Assembly (NCBI GenBank): GCA_900155495.1
Contig: FTLJ01000021.1
Coordinates: 24,625 to 88,624 of the forward strand
DNA: 64,000 nt
Source: Porogramme epimiltina
Taxonomy: Eukaryota; Basidiomycota; Agaricomycetes; Polyporales; Polyporaceae
Direction: 5' to 3'
The position numbers were made by a program, and so were the translations under genes. Positions within the stretch are counted from its first letter, which is position 1. Each line of letters begins with the position of its first letter. This document shows, in pieces, positions 26,376-37,146 of this stretch. The notes below the pieces were generated by a model, which was given only the letters and a program-made list of their open reading frames with translations, was not told the DNA's origin and did no database searches.

Positions 26376-26884
26376 GAAACGTCAAGCTTCGACAAGCAGA
26401 GTGAGGCGTGTTATAATGAGAACGCAGGACACGAGCGGGGCCTAATGAGGTGGGCGTATGACTGTAGTTTACTCGGAGGATTGTCGCAGCCGAGGTCCAC
26501 GAGCGAAGCTGAGCGTGCGCTAAGCGCTGGACGATGCTCGACCTGCTTATAAGACAGAGTCCGAGGAGTCATCAATCGTCGTTCCCTGGTCGAAGATACC
26601 TCCCCAGCCCTAGCCAGATTGAAGGCTTGGGCGAACAGAGCTAGGTACGGCTAGGGGACTAGTTCTGGAACAAAGAATACGATTGGTGCAACAATGATAA
26701 CTGGTACCAATATAATAACAATGCAGCCTGTTTACCAGTACATCCCGAAAAGAGCAAAAATGTGGGACAGCAAAACATCAGAACGCTCCTCCTGGCCCCG
26801 GGTCCATTCGAACGTTGCACCTACGTGGGGGTCAGCAGCCTCTCTGTCGACTCGTGTGCCCCCTCCTTCGTGAGAACACCTCAC
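26376..26884. other. intergenic, 0.5 kb
   Basis: This stretch lies between the ATG17 start and the FunK1 kinase stop, both on the minus strand. It should hold the ATG17 promoter. The part from 26650 to 26760 is A/T-rich with repeated AATA and ATAATA words. No gene is seen. Confidence 0.4.
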
Positions 26885-29625
26885 TCAGTTCACCTGAGCT
26901 TGCTGAACCGCCTGGGCTTGACTCTTCTGCTTCTTCGACCGTGGTTGCTCCTCGGAGGAAACGCTTCTAACCACTTGGTCATTTCTTGTGTCTTCCGTTT
27001 CTGCCTCGTCACGACCACGCTTCGGTCTGGTCGTAATACTTGACGACACGGCCTTGTGCATCATATCAACGTTCTGGGTAGGTAGAGGGTCGTCGCCCAA
27101 GATAGAAAGGGCCTCCGTCAGGCCCTCTTCGAACAGTCGATATAGCCTATCGGTGATGCCTTCCGCAGGCAGTCGCCAGAATCCCACAGCATCCCTGTAC
27201 GGAGTTTGTTGCTGAACAATTTTGTACTCCTTGCGAAGCTCCCTGGGGAATAGCACAAGGTTCAAGAGCTGCGGGTAGGGTTTGTAAAGTGGCGCAAGAA
27301 CATCCCTCTCCTTGAGAGTGACCCGACCGGTGTCATCGCGGATCAGATCGTCTCGCCCGCGTTTACCATCGATCTTGCAAAAGAAGTATAACTGTGAACG
27401 CCGTTGGATTTCATCGCGCCATTTCGTAATCCTCGCAAGTGTGGGATCCCCCTTTCTGGCCTCCTCGACGGAGCGGCGGGGGACACGGAAATGGATAAAC
27501 CAGAAGTACACCCAGAACAAGGACTCCAGGTCGTGGAGGAAGTGAACGGCAAACCACTCATCGGGCGATAAGGTGTTGGCCTGAGACTCAGAGCTCTCGA
27601 CATCCCCATCTTCGACAGGGGGTAGGAAATACCAGGTCTTCCCCTGATACTCCACAGGCATAAAGTCCGGTGTTCCCTGATCCACGATCAGCTGTGATCA
27701 ATGTAGGCACTAAAAACACTCACAGTTTTGGGTTCAGAAACAGAAACGTCCTCATAGCGCTTCGAATACTCCAAATCTGCGAGCTTACCGGACCCCTCAT
27801 AGAAGAGGCAGTTGCCGGCGCTGACATCCCGGTGGACGTAGCCAGCGATTCGCATGTAGTTGAGGGCTGTTACCATGATGAGCCGTAGTTGCCAGAACAA
27901 AAATGCGATGGTCACACCTTTTACACAACCAATGAGGCACTCAATAAAGCTCTTGAAGTCTTTGAGCTCGAAAACGTTCATGCAGCACTCTTTGAAGACC
28001 GTCCGTACATGTTTCCGAGCGCAGTGGTTCCTGGATCCAACGTCGATCTCTCCCCATGTCGCATCCTTGGGTCCCGCGGGTTTTGAACCTGCAGTCCTGT
28101 CTCCCCGAAGCTCGAAAGTACTTGCAGAATGGCAGCCTAGTGTGTTGTCTGATGAAGTCCATTCGGCGAGGGATCTGTGCTCAGGCAGGCAGATGGGCGT
28201 GATATCATCATCACCACCATAAGTCTTCGTCACACCATCGTGCATGATAGTGAGGAAGTACGGCCGCGCCTCCTCCGCCTTCTTGTCAAGCTTCTGGAAT
28301 ATATCGTCCTGAATATCCTTTTCCATACGAGCGTCCACGTACAGCCACACGTCCTTGAGGGCGTATGTTTCCTCACCAAGGATGGCGTCCCCGTTGTCGT
28401 CTAACTTGGGATTGCCCCCATCGTCCAGAGTTACCTGTCGTACCATCCAAACGCGAGTAGCACGAGAGACGATGCGGTACGCGCACTCCTCCGAGATAGG
28501 ATCATCGATTGTTTGGAATACTTCGCTCTTGCCTGTGGTCTCGTTCTTCACCAAGTAACGGTAGTCGTACCGGACCTTTCCGCTGACCCCTAACTTGATT
28601 ATCCGTTGGACTGTGACATCGAAGCCTAGGTCTTCGACGGAGCCGAAGATAGCATAGAGGAGGAATCTAACTAGATACTCCGGTTCCTATGCATGATCAT
28701 AAGTGCTTGAGAGGCAGACCAACTTGAAGGTCGGAAGCGACGTACCTTGTGAAAGTTCACCACCTTCGAAACTGCAATGTGTGATCGAGAAAACATCCAA
28801 AACCGAAGGTCGTTGCGCTCAATGGTGAAGCCAGGAACGAAGCGGCGGGAAGGATCATTGAAGAGGATCTCAGTCGCTGCGCCGGCCGTTTTCATTTCGT
28901 TCTGTGGAGCCATTAAGTGTTCCAAGCCGTGCGAGGTGCTACAAAATACGGAGACTCACGTCGTGCTTCTCCGAGTTACCATCCTTCAGCTTGAATTCGC
29001 CAATGACAGCGGTATCGGAGGTCTCTTCCGACGCACGTAGACATTCGGCCTCGTCATTTGGTGAACGTTGTTCGGCAATACGAGCGGAACGCCGCGGGTC
29101 AGGAAGTGGCTTCGTGGTTGGTTTGCGAAGGATGGTGCGGAACTGAGCCTCCGGCTTGCGAAGGATGGTGCGGAAGTCGGGCAAAAACAGATATCCTGGG
29201 ACCTCGGAGTATGACCTAGTGCGAGGGCGGGCAGTCGCTGTCCAAATGCGCTTCTCCGCCAGGTCTGCGTGGGTAGCGATGACAGCGGTTGCGATTGCGT
29301 TGACGATGGCCTCGAAACACGAAAAAGTTTCGTCCTCATTGCGGTCGTGGCTGACTGAGTCATTAATTGGTGACCAACCTTCTTCATCAATCAATGTCCC
29401 CGCTGCACGAAGCTCATCGAGGATCATATTGACAAGATCCTGGGGCCAGTCTGTTGCAAGCGGTGAGTAGGTCTTCAGCCAAATATCTGCGGTGCAGCTG
29501 ATGAGTTCTGCCTTCATAGTCGTAATAATTTGCTCGCGCTGCTGGTTCTGATTATTTGATGCCCCTACGCGTGGCGCTCGAAGGTCGGCCGCTTTGCGGG
29601 GGGAGGAGGAGAGACCTGCCGACAT
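26885..29625 (-). CDS. FunK1-type protein kinase
   Basis: FunK1 kinases form a lineage expanded in multicellular fungi; substrates are largely unknown. The start at 29625 gives MSAGLSSSPRKAADLRAP. Downstream, EFKLKDGNSEKHD and GFTIERNDLRFWMFSRSH are family landmarks. The catalytic loop reads VHRDVSAGNCL: His-Arg-Asp is kept and the usual Lys is Ser. The metal-binding DFG is replaced by DLE in KLADLEYSKRYED. Both changes are normal for FunK1. The activation segment continues GTPDFMPVEY after an intron. The C-terminal lobe contains FAVHFLHDLESLFWVYFWFI. The tail is basic and Gln/Lys-rich (RSKKQKSQAQAVQQAQ), possibly a nuclear targeting signal. An 11-residue unit, FRTILRKPxxx, is present twice in tandem near 29175-29110. 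The reading frame is intact throughout, so this copy looks functional. Confidence 0.9.
29110..29177 (-). repeat. in-frame tandem duplication of 33 bases in the FunK1 gene
   Basis: A 20-base core is identical at 29123-29142 and 29156-29175, an offset of 33 bases. The two copies encode FRTILRKPEAQ and FRTILRKPTTK. An offset of exactly 11 codons keeps the frame. It lies in a basic linker N-terminal to the kinase core. Confidence 0.85.
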
Positions 29626-30338
29626 GATGAGAGAAGAGCAGAGAAATGGTGCTTGACCACCAACCTGATGGGCGTCGCCTTAAATCGTGGCGGTAGTTCC
29701 AACTCCGACTGGCTTAGATTCCTTTGTGAAGCGGAGGTGCTATCACAGCTTTGGGTGGACAATGACGGATGGAATCGCAAGACACGAGGAGAGAGCTAAC
29801 GAACAACTCAACCACCACGTAAACGCCCGTGTCATGTGAGCGTGGTCATGGTCATCGCAACATTAAGTTGCGACTTGAACATTTGAACAACCCTCATCGT
29901 TAGTCAATGTTTTCCACGATATATGCGAAAATACTCTTTAGTTAAGTGGACACTGGGTCTAATCTCACTCAAAACTGGTCTGTGTAAGCTCGTCTATGTC
30001 ACATAAACACGTGATTCGGGCATCTTTAGTAAAAGTAGATATAGGCGAATCTCCCTTAGGCAATATTAATCGTACAGTACCGCGCATTAAGGACCAACCC
30101 AATTAACGTTGCAGCTGGTTGGCTGGCCGGTTTCACTGAACGTTGTGCACGTATATGTTGCCAGTCCAACAATATCCCGAGCACACTAATCACGTAATTT
30201 GACATCACGTCTGAATATTGATCCGATTCCATGTCCATGGTTAATACACATAAAACACAGCTATTTACGCTTCCGAATGTCGCTGCAACACTGCATATTG
30301 CAGAGAAATAGATGCCGGTTAACAGGATGCACCCTGTG
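29626..30338. other. intergenic, 0.7 kb, AT-rich
   Basis: This stretch lies between the FunK1 start and the stop of the secreted nuclease gene, both on the minus strand. From 29820 to 30330 it is clearly richer in A and T than the rest of the window. No repeat ends, terminal inverted repeats or transposase fragments are visible. A CACGTG occurs near 30008. It should hold the kinase promoter. Confidence 0.4.
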
Positions 30339-32744
30339 TCATATGAACACCATTTGACTATCTTGCATTACAGAGTTCTCAGCACGGAGCGGTAGTGCTG
30401 CCAGAGATGATAAAACATCAGCTCGACTCAAGATACGGGATGCCACCAGAGGACTTACCGCCGTCCTCCTGTTCGTTCGCATCGGCTTCGCACACCCACA
30501 GTCGAGCCACAGTCGGGTCATGGTCACTTGCACGCTCTCCGACACTCCGCGCCCACGTATTGACGTGTACATGTTCGACACCCCCGCCCCGCGCGGCCAC
30601 TGCGCTCGACACGAAAATGTGGTCGATCTCCTGCGCGTGTTGGTCGTACGCGTAGGTGTACCGCTCTGCGGCGGGGACGCGCCCGACGTCGTTTGCGTCG
30701 TGAAGGAACGTTGAGAGAGGATGCAGTACCGAGCGTGCCGCAGCGTACTCATTCATGTCCCCTGCGACAATCACGCTCGCTTCTGGGTCGAGATCAAGAA
30801 TGGATTTGACGAACACCTGTGGTGGATTAAGAGTTCTGTAAGCTATCCCACGACTTCCATTACGGAAGGAGGGGCCGAGCACTCACTGCGGTGACATTTG
30901 CTTGGCTTGTGCGACGCTCGGAATGACCGTTCACAGGAGGGCGAGCATCACCCTGCGAAGACGAACTACCGCGCTTTGAGCTGAAATGTACGTTGACGGT
31001 AAAGAAGGAGGTCCCAGAAGCAGTTTTCCATGCCGCTGCGAGGGGCTTACGCGCCTCCTCCCATGCTTCATGTAGGGGGTTGATCCGACCAGGGTTGTAA
31101 CTATTCACACAGACGATTGTTAGCTATCATAGCTGTGGACAGCGATTGGGATTCGGGAAGACTCGCCTGAGCTCAACGTTGCCGTCCTCATCCATTACTG
31201 CAGCAGTTGCGGTGGTTGCACTCCCAACAATACCAGGCACAAGGGAAACTTTCTCTGGCCGCCATCTGTGGGTACGTTAACGCCTTCAACGCTCTGTGGG
31301 ACCTCAGCGAAATACGAACAGGTATGCGACGCGAATATTGCCTCCCGGAGCACCACCATCCTTATTATCTTCGGGCTCGACATTGACGAATTCATACTCA
31401 ACGCCGCCGCTCGCCTTCTTGATTGCCTGGGCCAAAGCACGGAGAGTCTTGTTCGCGCTCACAACGCCGTCGTTACGGGGACCAGAATCATCTTGAATCT
31501 CCTGAACAAAGACAATGTCCGGCGTGTGGAGGTGGTTCGCAATGTGTGCCGCAATCTTCGGGATGTGATGAGAGCGCGGAGACATGTTCTCCACCTGTCA
31601 AAGAGTAGACATGTTAGGATTTAGTGCAGTCATAAGTAGCGTACGCACATTGTAGTCACCTATCCTGATTTGGCATGGATGAATAGTAGCGTTCAAGCTC
31701 GACGGTGGGACAGTGAAATCCGGGTATTGGAGCACCGCGGGGGCAGTCAACGGCAAGATGTAATAGCTGCCAAACTAGTGCATCAACAATATATGAGTTC
31801 TCCAAGTCAAGCTGCATGTGTTGCTATAAAATACGTGCCTGGTATGTCACCACCCCAGTGATATCGCTCAAAGAGGCACCCATCACCGCCTTTGGATTAC
31901 GGGTGCCGTCGAGCGGCCGTCCGATGAACACTGCTTCGGGATGTGCAGGGGGCGCAGTCTTTGGATCTGAATGATTGTCAACTCTGACCTACGATAGTTT
32001 GAATGCGGAAAAGTCGCGCTGCTCACCATCGAAGTGGATCGTCAGGCCACCACGCTCGTTCTTCCCAGTCACCGGCCAGTCACCGTATACCCATAATGCA
32101 CCAAACCGGTCTGGGAAATTGGCAGCGGTGGGGGATTTGACCGTCACGAGCTGGCCCTCGAGGCTCTCCCAGAAGTCCAAGCCATATTCATCCGGGCGCA
32201 GGGTCGGGTTGACGGACTCCAGAAGCGTCAGATTGCTCGGGACAGATAGCCACCCGTCGGGACCAACATCGAAAGAAGACAGTTGGTTGTTTGGCGGGGT
32301 GCGGTCCACACCCAGAACGAGAGGCTCCACAGTGTGGCCAGTAGAGATGGTAGTGAATGCGCTGATATAGTCGATCTCCGTGAGGAAAAGGTCGTTGGGG
32401 CCCCTACGGTACTCCGCCACCCGGCCGGAAATTGAAACGAGGTCTCCAACATTCATGGAGCGGGCAGCTGTACTGCCGTAGACACGTAGAGCGTTTGATG
32501 CACGCGTATCGTCTGATCGTTCTCCTTGTATCCATGCGCCATACTTGTCCTGTTCGAATGGATTAGTATTGCTCTACTCGGGAACGAGAGTTCTTACTTT
32601 GGCTGTGACCACGCCGATTACGTCATAGACGACCTGACCAGCCAACGGTGATTGAAAGGAAACGCCTTGGATATCGACTATGCTAGTGGATATGGATCTG
32701 TGTGCGAGGAGCGCAAGTGCTAATAGTATCTGACGGGACCCCAT
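30339..32744 (-). CDS. secreted OB-fold + endonuclease/exonuclease/phosphatase nuclease (ExeM/YhcR-like)
   Basis: The start at 32744 encodes MGSRQILLALALLAHRSIS, a likely signal peptide, so the enzyme should act outside the cell or in the secretory path. An OB-fold-like domain follows: IVDIQGVSFQSPLAGQ, VYDVIGVVTAK and NVGDLVSISGRVAEYRRG. This is the arrangement of bacterial extracellular nucleases such as ExeM. The catalytic domain has all expected motifs: DIVFVQEIQDD (metal-binding Glu), FFTVNVHFSSK, VIVAGDMNEY (Gly-Asp-x-Asn), QEIDHIFVS and ASDHDPTVA (the final Asp-His pair). Extracellular DNA or RNA breakdown for phosphate or nitrogen is the likely role. The C-terminus is uncertain: a GTAAGT donor after EQEDGG leads to a stop at 30339, while reading through ends at 30418. 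About eight introns are inferred. Confidence 0.85.
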
Positions 32745-33156
32745 CCCAGGTTCGTGAGAAGTGGCCTAAGGTCAGCTGGGTGAATGAGAACTTTGGGGGA
32801 AAGCTTGAGGCTGCGCAGTGCCGGCAGTAAAGCTACTAGACCTCAGGGAGTTAAGGGTGCCGCAGAGTCGAGAAGCCGACGGCAAGGGGCCACAGGACCC
32901 TTTATATACGTGAGGGGGAAGAAGCCGAAGTGGAGAGAGCAACCGGAAAGAATAAAGGGCGTGCAGGCGTGCAGGCAGAAGCAGGCGGACAACAACAACC
33001 CTCGTTTAGCGATCACGGCGAGTCCACGTTCGGTCGCGCTTAGATCCCAACACAGCCACTGGGGCACCGTGCCGAAGCCGAGGGAATGACGGAGTTATCT
33101 TTGAGCGCCTCATTGCTAACTCTCTTTCTCTGCTCATCGTTGTTTGAGCTGCAACT
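32745..33156. promoter_or_regulatory. divergent promoter region, nuclease and LysM genes
   Basis: These 412 bases separate two divergent start codons (32744 minus, 33157 plus). The central part is purine-rich on the plus strand. No gene is seen. Confidence 0.4.
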
Positions 33157-34358
33157 ATGCCTCCAGCGCGCACATCTCTATCGTTATGCCTCGCATGCTC
33201 GTCATCCCTACCCCCACGGAAGGCAGATACCAGCGTGTTTGTCACCCAGTGCTGCACTAGGCCCATTTGTCCAAACTGTATCGCATCCAACCCTCGTCTC
33301 TCCCGCTACAACCCATGCCTTCGGTGTCTAGCTGGTGTCAATGCTGTCAATGCGTCGAGCACCGCTACTACGAGCAATGAGGCGGGGCAGGCTTACAGGA
33401 TGAACGTCGATGGGTCAGTTCGAGATGAAGACGTCTTCGTGGTTGAGGACGGCTCGGACGACGACGACCTGGATTCTGATACCGACGAAGACTCCGTTGA
33501 ACAACCCCGGGGAGATGGTTTCGAGGTGTCTCTAGAAGCGCAACGCTCCCCGTTACAACCTCTTTCTCCAAACGAAATCCTTGAACCCACGGCCCCTAAC
33601 GGTCCGAGCCCTCTACCAAGCAGGCCAGCCTCTCTGCGGTCTACAAAGAATGCCGCACCATCCCCTTCTGACGCCGAGTCGCTATGCGACATCAAGACTG
33701 CCCCCGGCATGCCGCCAAGATACTTCATTCGCCCAGACGATACCCTCACGGGCATCTCCTTGAAGCTAGGCATAGATGTACGCACCCTCCCCTGTTTTAC
33801 GCTTACGAACACTTGAACCTCACGCTCGCACAGAGCCGCCTTCTCTGCCGCCTCAACAACCTCCCCGCGAGCACCCTCCGCACGACCCCGCACCTCCTTC
33901 ACACCCGCGCCTTCCTCGTCCTCCCGCCGTCCGCCTCGGTGCCCGCACCGCCCCCGCTCACGCCCGCGCAGCAGGCGGCCGACGACGCGCGCGCGGCGCG
34001 CCTCGCGGTCGAGCGCGCCGAGACGCGCTTCCAGGCGACGACCAAGGAGACGGACCGCGCTGTCGCGCGGGCGTACGTCGCGCTCGCGGACCTCCCCGCA
34101 CACGACGAGGACGCCGCCGCAGCCAAGGAGGTGAAGGAGAAGGGGCGCGAGCGACGGGAGGGCGAGCGCGCGGGCGAAAGCAGCTTGGAGGGGCGCGCGA
34201 CGGACCAGTACTTTGACGACGGCGAGTGGGAGGCCCGCGAGCGCGCGGAGGGGCGCAAGGTGGCCATTCCTTCGTTCCCGTACTTTCAGGCTCCGGGGGG
34301 TGCCACTGGCAAGACGTCTGAAGCGGACTCGAAGCCGTGGTGGCGCTGGGGGAGCTGA
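33157..34358 (+). CDS. LysM-domain protein with an N-terminal cysteine-rich (zinc-finger-like) segment
   Basis: Two exons join across a short intron from 33777 to about 33831. The first 60 residues hold eight cysteines in CLAC, CCTRPICPNC and CLRC arrangements, which suggest a RING-like or zinc-ribbon fold. There is no signal peptide. An acidic linker follows (DGSDDDDLDSDTDEDS). The LysM domain lies at about residues 190-235: RYFIRPDDTLTGISLKLGID, then after the splice CRLNNLPASTLRTT and FLVLP. The C-terminal third is Ala/Glu/Arg-rich and likely helical (ARAARLAVERAETRF). Intracellular LysM proteins of this kind occur across fungi and animals and do not act as secreted chitin-binding effectors; their role is not well defined. 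The gene is tail to tail with the next one, 155 bases apart. Confidence 0.85.
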
Positions 34359-34513
34359 GACAGTCACTCTGTAGAGTACAATGGATCACGATGTGTAGTA
34401 ATAGTAGGACAGCTGACGGACATTGTAGTAGAATACAGCAGATGCGAATGCATTAGGGTTCCTTCGGACATCATCAGTTTCATACTATTGGAGACGTCAA
34501 GACGAACACAGCA

Positions 34514-36712
34514 CTACAAGCCCCGCACAAAGTACTTCGTCAAACACTCGATCGCCGCCTTCTTGATCTCATCGTTCTGGGGACCGTTCTTCAATATCTC
34601 CGTGGCAAAGGTCACCTTCTCGATCGAGATCTCCTTCTCCTTCACCTCCGCGCCGTTGCAGCTGGGCTGCAGGGCCCGCGCCGCAGCCTCGGCCCGCAGG
34701 AGCTCCGTGCGCACCTTGCTCTCCTCGCGCTGCTGCTGCATGAGCTCCTTCAGCGACACGCAGACCTCGAGGAGCGACTCCGTGGCTGCTGCGAGTTGGA
34801 CCAGCACGCGGGCCGTGTCGGGAGGGCCGGTGTGGGGTTCGCCGAAGGGCTGCGTGGGAGCACAGACGGGTGATCAGCGTGTTTAACAGCGTAGATGTGA
34901 ACAACAGGAGCCTCGTACCACAGTCGGGGAAGAATGAGTTGTGCGGTTGAGCACTACGTTCGCTGAGCGCAGGTAGGGGAAGGGGGAGGCGGGCGGCTGC
35001 TGCTGCTGCTGCTGCTGTTGCTGCACAGTGCTTGGACCAGCTTGTTGGTAGTCCGTTGGACGTGTCGGGGACGACACATAGGAGTAGCTCGGGGTCATCG
35101 AACTTGCGTTTGATTGTTGTGAACCATCGGGGAGGGTGGCATAGGATGCGGAATGTGTCGGCGCGGGCAGGTGCCCAGTTTGGCTAGTGACGAGCTGTGG
35201 GTCGATGGCGGCATGCACGCCCATCATCACATGTGGTATGGGGGATGGTCCTGCGCTTGGGTCGACAGACTCATCTGGAGGTCCATAGTAGGGAGCGGGC
35301 AACCCAGTTTTTGGATCCTCACGATATCTGGGTAGTTACAGCTGAGTAACGCGCATGAGGGACCAGACTAACATTAGGGCTCACCGCTTTTTGAATAGCT
35401 CAAACCATCCCGTCTCATACCACCTATCTATGACCTTCACGTTCAGGTTTCCTACGTTCAGCCCCGCAACGCGTGCTGAGTCAAGCATAGTGTCGACAGA
35501 TGGCTGGCGGGCATGGGGGTTTTCTGCTTGCAGCTGTCGGAGATGGTTCCCACAGAACACCTGGAAGCCATGCACCTGCTTGAACACTTCCAGATTTCGA
35601 TGATAACAGCTCTTCAGGGCCGTGTACGATTTACGTCCGGGGAACAGGTCGTTCGAGCACTGCAGGTTGACGAGGATCAGCACACTCGCATGATCACGGA
35701 GACACCCGTCTGCAGACTCCAACCGCCACTCGCTGCCGATCTCCCCAGTCATAACAAGAACGCACCTCTCGGAACACCGTGTTCATCCTTGTGCGGAACG
35801 CATCCCAGTGCTCGTCGCTCGTCAGCATCCACGTGAAGAACTTCGTCTTGTCCTCCTCCGTCCAGTGCTTCGCGCCGCCGTTCGGGCCCACCTCAAGATC
35901 CTGCCCATCGTCCATGTCCTCCGCGGACCCCGCCGCCCCCACACGCTGCCGCCTCTTCTTCCCCGCGACGTCCACGCCGTTCGCCGAGTCCGGCTGCTTC
36001 CGCTTCCCCGCCCCGCTCGCCCCCGGCGGCGGCGTGCCCTCCTCTGCCTGCGTCTGCGTCTGGGCCTGCGACGGCCCTTGCGGGGGCTCTACCGGGGGCC
36101 CGAGGGCGGGGTGGGGCTGTTGCTGCTCCTGGGGCGGGGTGCCGACGCGGTACATGAGCTCCTGGGGCGGGGCGTGCGCATGGGCGTGTGGGTGCGGGGG
36201 CGGCGGGGGCCCTGGGACGTAGGGCATGACATGGTGCGGGTACGCGTCGGGGCCGTACGCGTGCGCCCTGTGCACTGCGCCGTACGGGTGCGTCGGGTCG
36301 GGCTGCGCGGCGGGGGAGGGGGAGAGGGGGCGCGGTGAGCACGGGTCGGGCCGCGGGCGGGGGGAGAAGGGGGCAAGTCGACATCGGCCGGGGAGTTGCC
36401 CAGTGCGCACGGCGCACGGCGCACGGCGCACGCGGGGGGCCACTCGCAGCAGCGGGGGAAGTCGAGCGGGCGAGCGGACGGGGACGCACCTGAACCGGGC
36501 CCGAGTGGTTTGGTGGCTGGCCCATCATGGCCGTCGGGGAGCGGTTTGGGTCGGACGGGGGGCCCTGGGCGTCGTGCTGCTGGGGCGTGTTGGCATGGCT
36601 GAGGGAGCTTCGGCACCGTAAGCGGCCGTGGCCGGCGCACAGATCAGCGCGAGTGCGGCGAACAGCCAGACGAGAAACCTCGACGAATGTCCGCTCCTCA
36701 CCTCGATGACAT
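34514..36712 (-). CDS. Myb/SANT-like nuclear protein with Pro/Gln-rich regions and a C-terminal coiled coil
   Basis: I could not assign a named family. The start is placed at 36712, an exon of ATG TCA TCG AG that splices in frame to SHANTPQQHDAQGPP. This start was chosen because the neighbouring frames break. The protein then has a Pro/His-rich stretch (PHPHAHAHAPPQ), a basic cluster GKRKQPDSANG and AGKKRRQRVG that could be a nuclear localisation signal, and HWTEEDKTKFFTWML. This Trp-x-x-Glu-Asp opening, with later aromatic residues in ALKSCYHRNLEVF, resembles Myb/SANT-like DNA-binding domains. A polyglutamine run follows near 35000. The last exon is charged and helical (SLKELMQQQREESKVR), ending ECLTKYFVRGL. 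Transcription or chromatin regulation is the best guess. It lies just downstream of a second SANT-type gene on the same strand. Confidence 0.75.
34997..35024 (+). repeat. CTG/CAG microsatellite coding for polyglutamine
   Basis: A run of CTG units, with one TTG interruption, is read on the minus strand as nine glutamines (TVQQQQQQQQQPPAS) in the Myb/SANT-like protein. Such runs change length easily between strains. Confidence 0.9.
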
Positions 36713-37146
36713 CCTGGAGTTGCGCGGGCCCCAGAGCGCCGAACCGGTTCGAATCAAGAGGCACCTCCCTCGGCGTCTCTTTCTCGGGAGTTCAGTACGT
36801 CCTCGGCGCCCCCGCTGTTCGCCCTCTGGTGTGCACGCGCTCCCAAGCCTCTGTCCGAGTTCACACACACCACAATGTACATTCAGTCAACAGTCCATCG
36901 AATCACAGATTCAGCAGCTGGTACCTCGGGCTACGGTACAGAAGGGGCCATGTATGGTGTATGGACAGCGAACAGGAAGGGGAATAAAAACGCGCAACGG
37001 CGAGAACACGATGGACAACCAAAGATGGACCCCCCACAGGAGAGAAAGAGAACGGATACAAGCGTCGGCGCACAGCACGTAGATGCGACATTTTCGCTCA
37101 ACCAGCCCACGCCCGAGCAGATCTCCCGCTCGCTCAAACGCTGGTA
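36713..37146. other. intergenic, 0.43 kb
   Basis: This stretch lies between two minus-strand genes and should hold the promoter of the downstream one. A minus-strand frame just before 36712 stays open for about 20 codons but ends in a stop upstream and has no ATG. Nothing else is seen. Confidence 0.35.
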
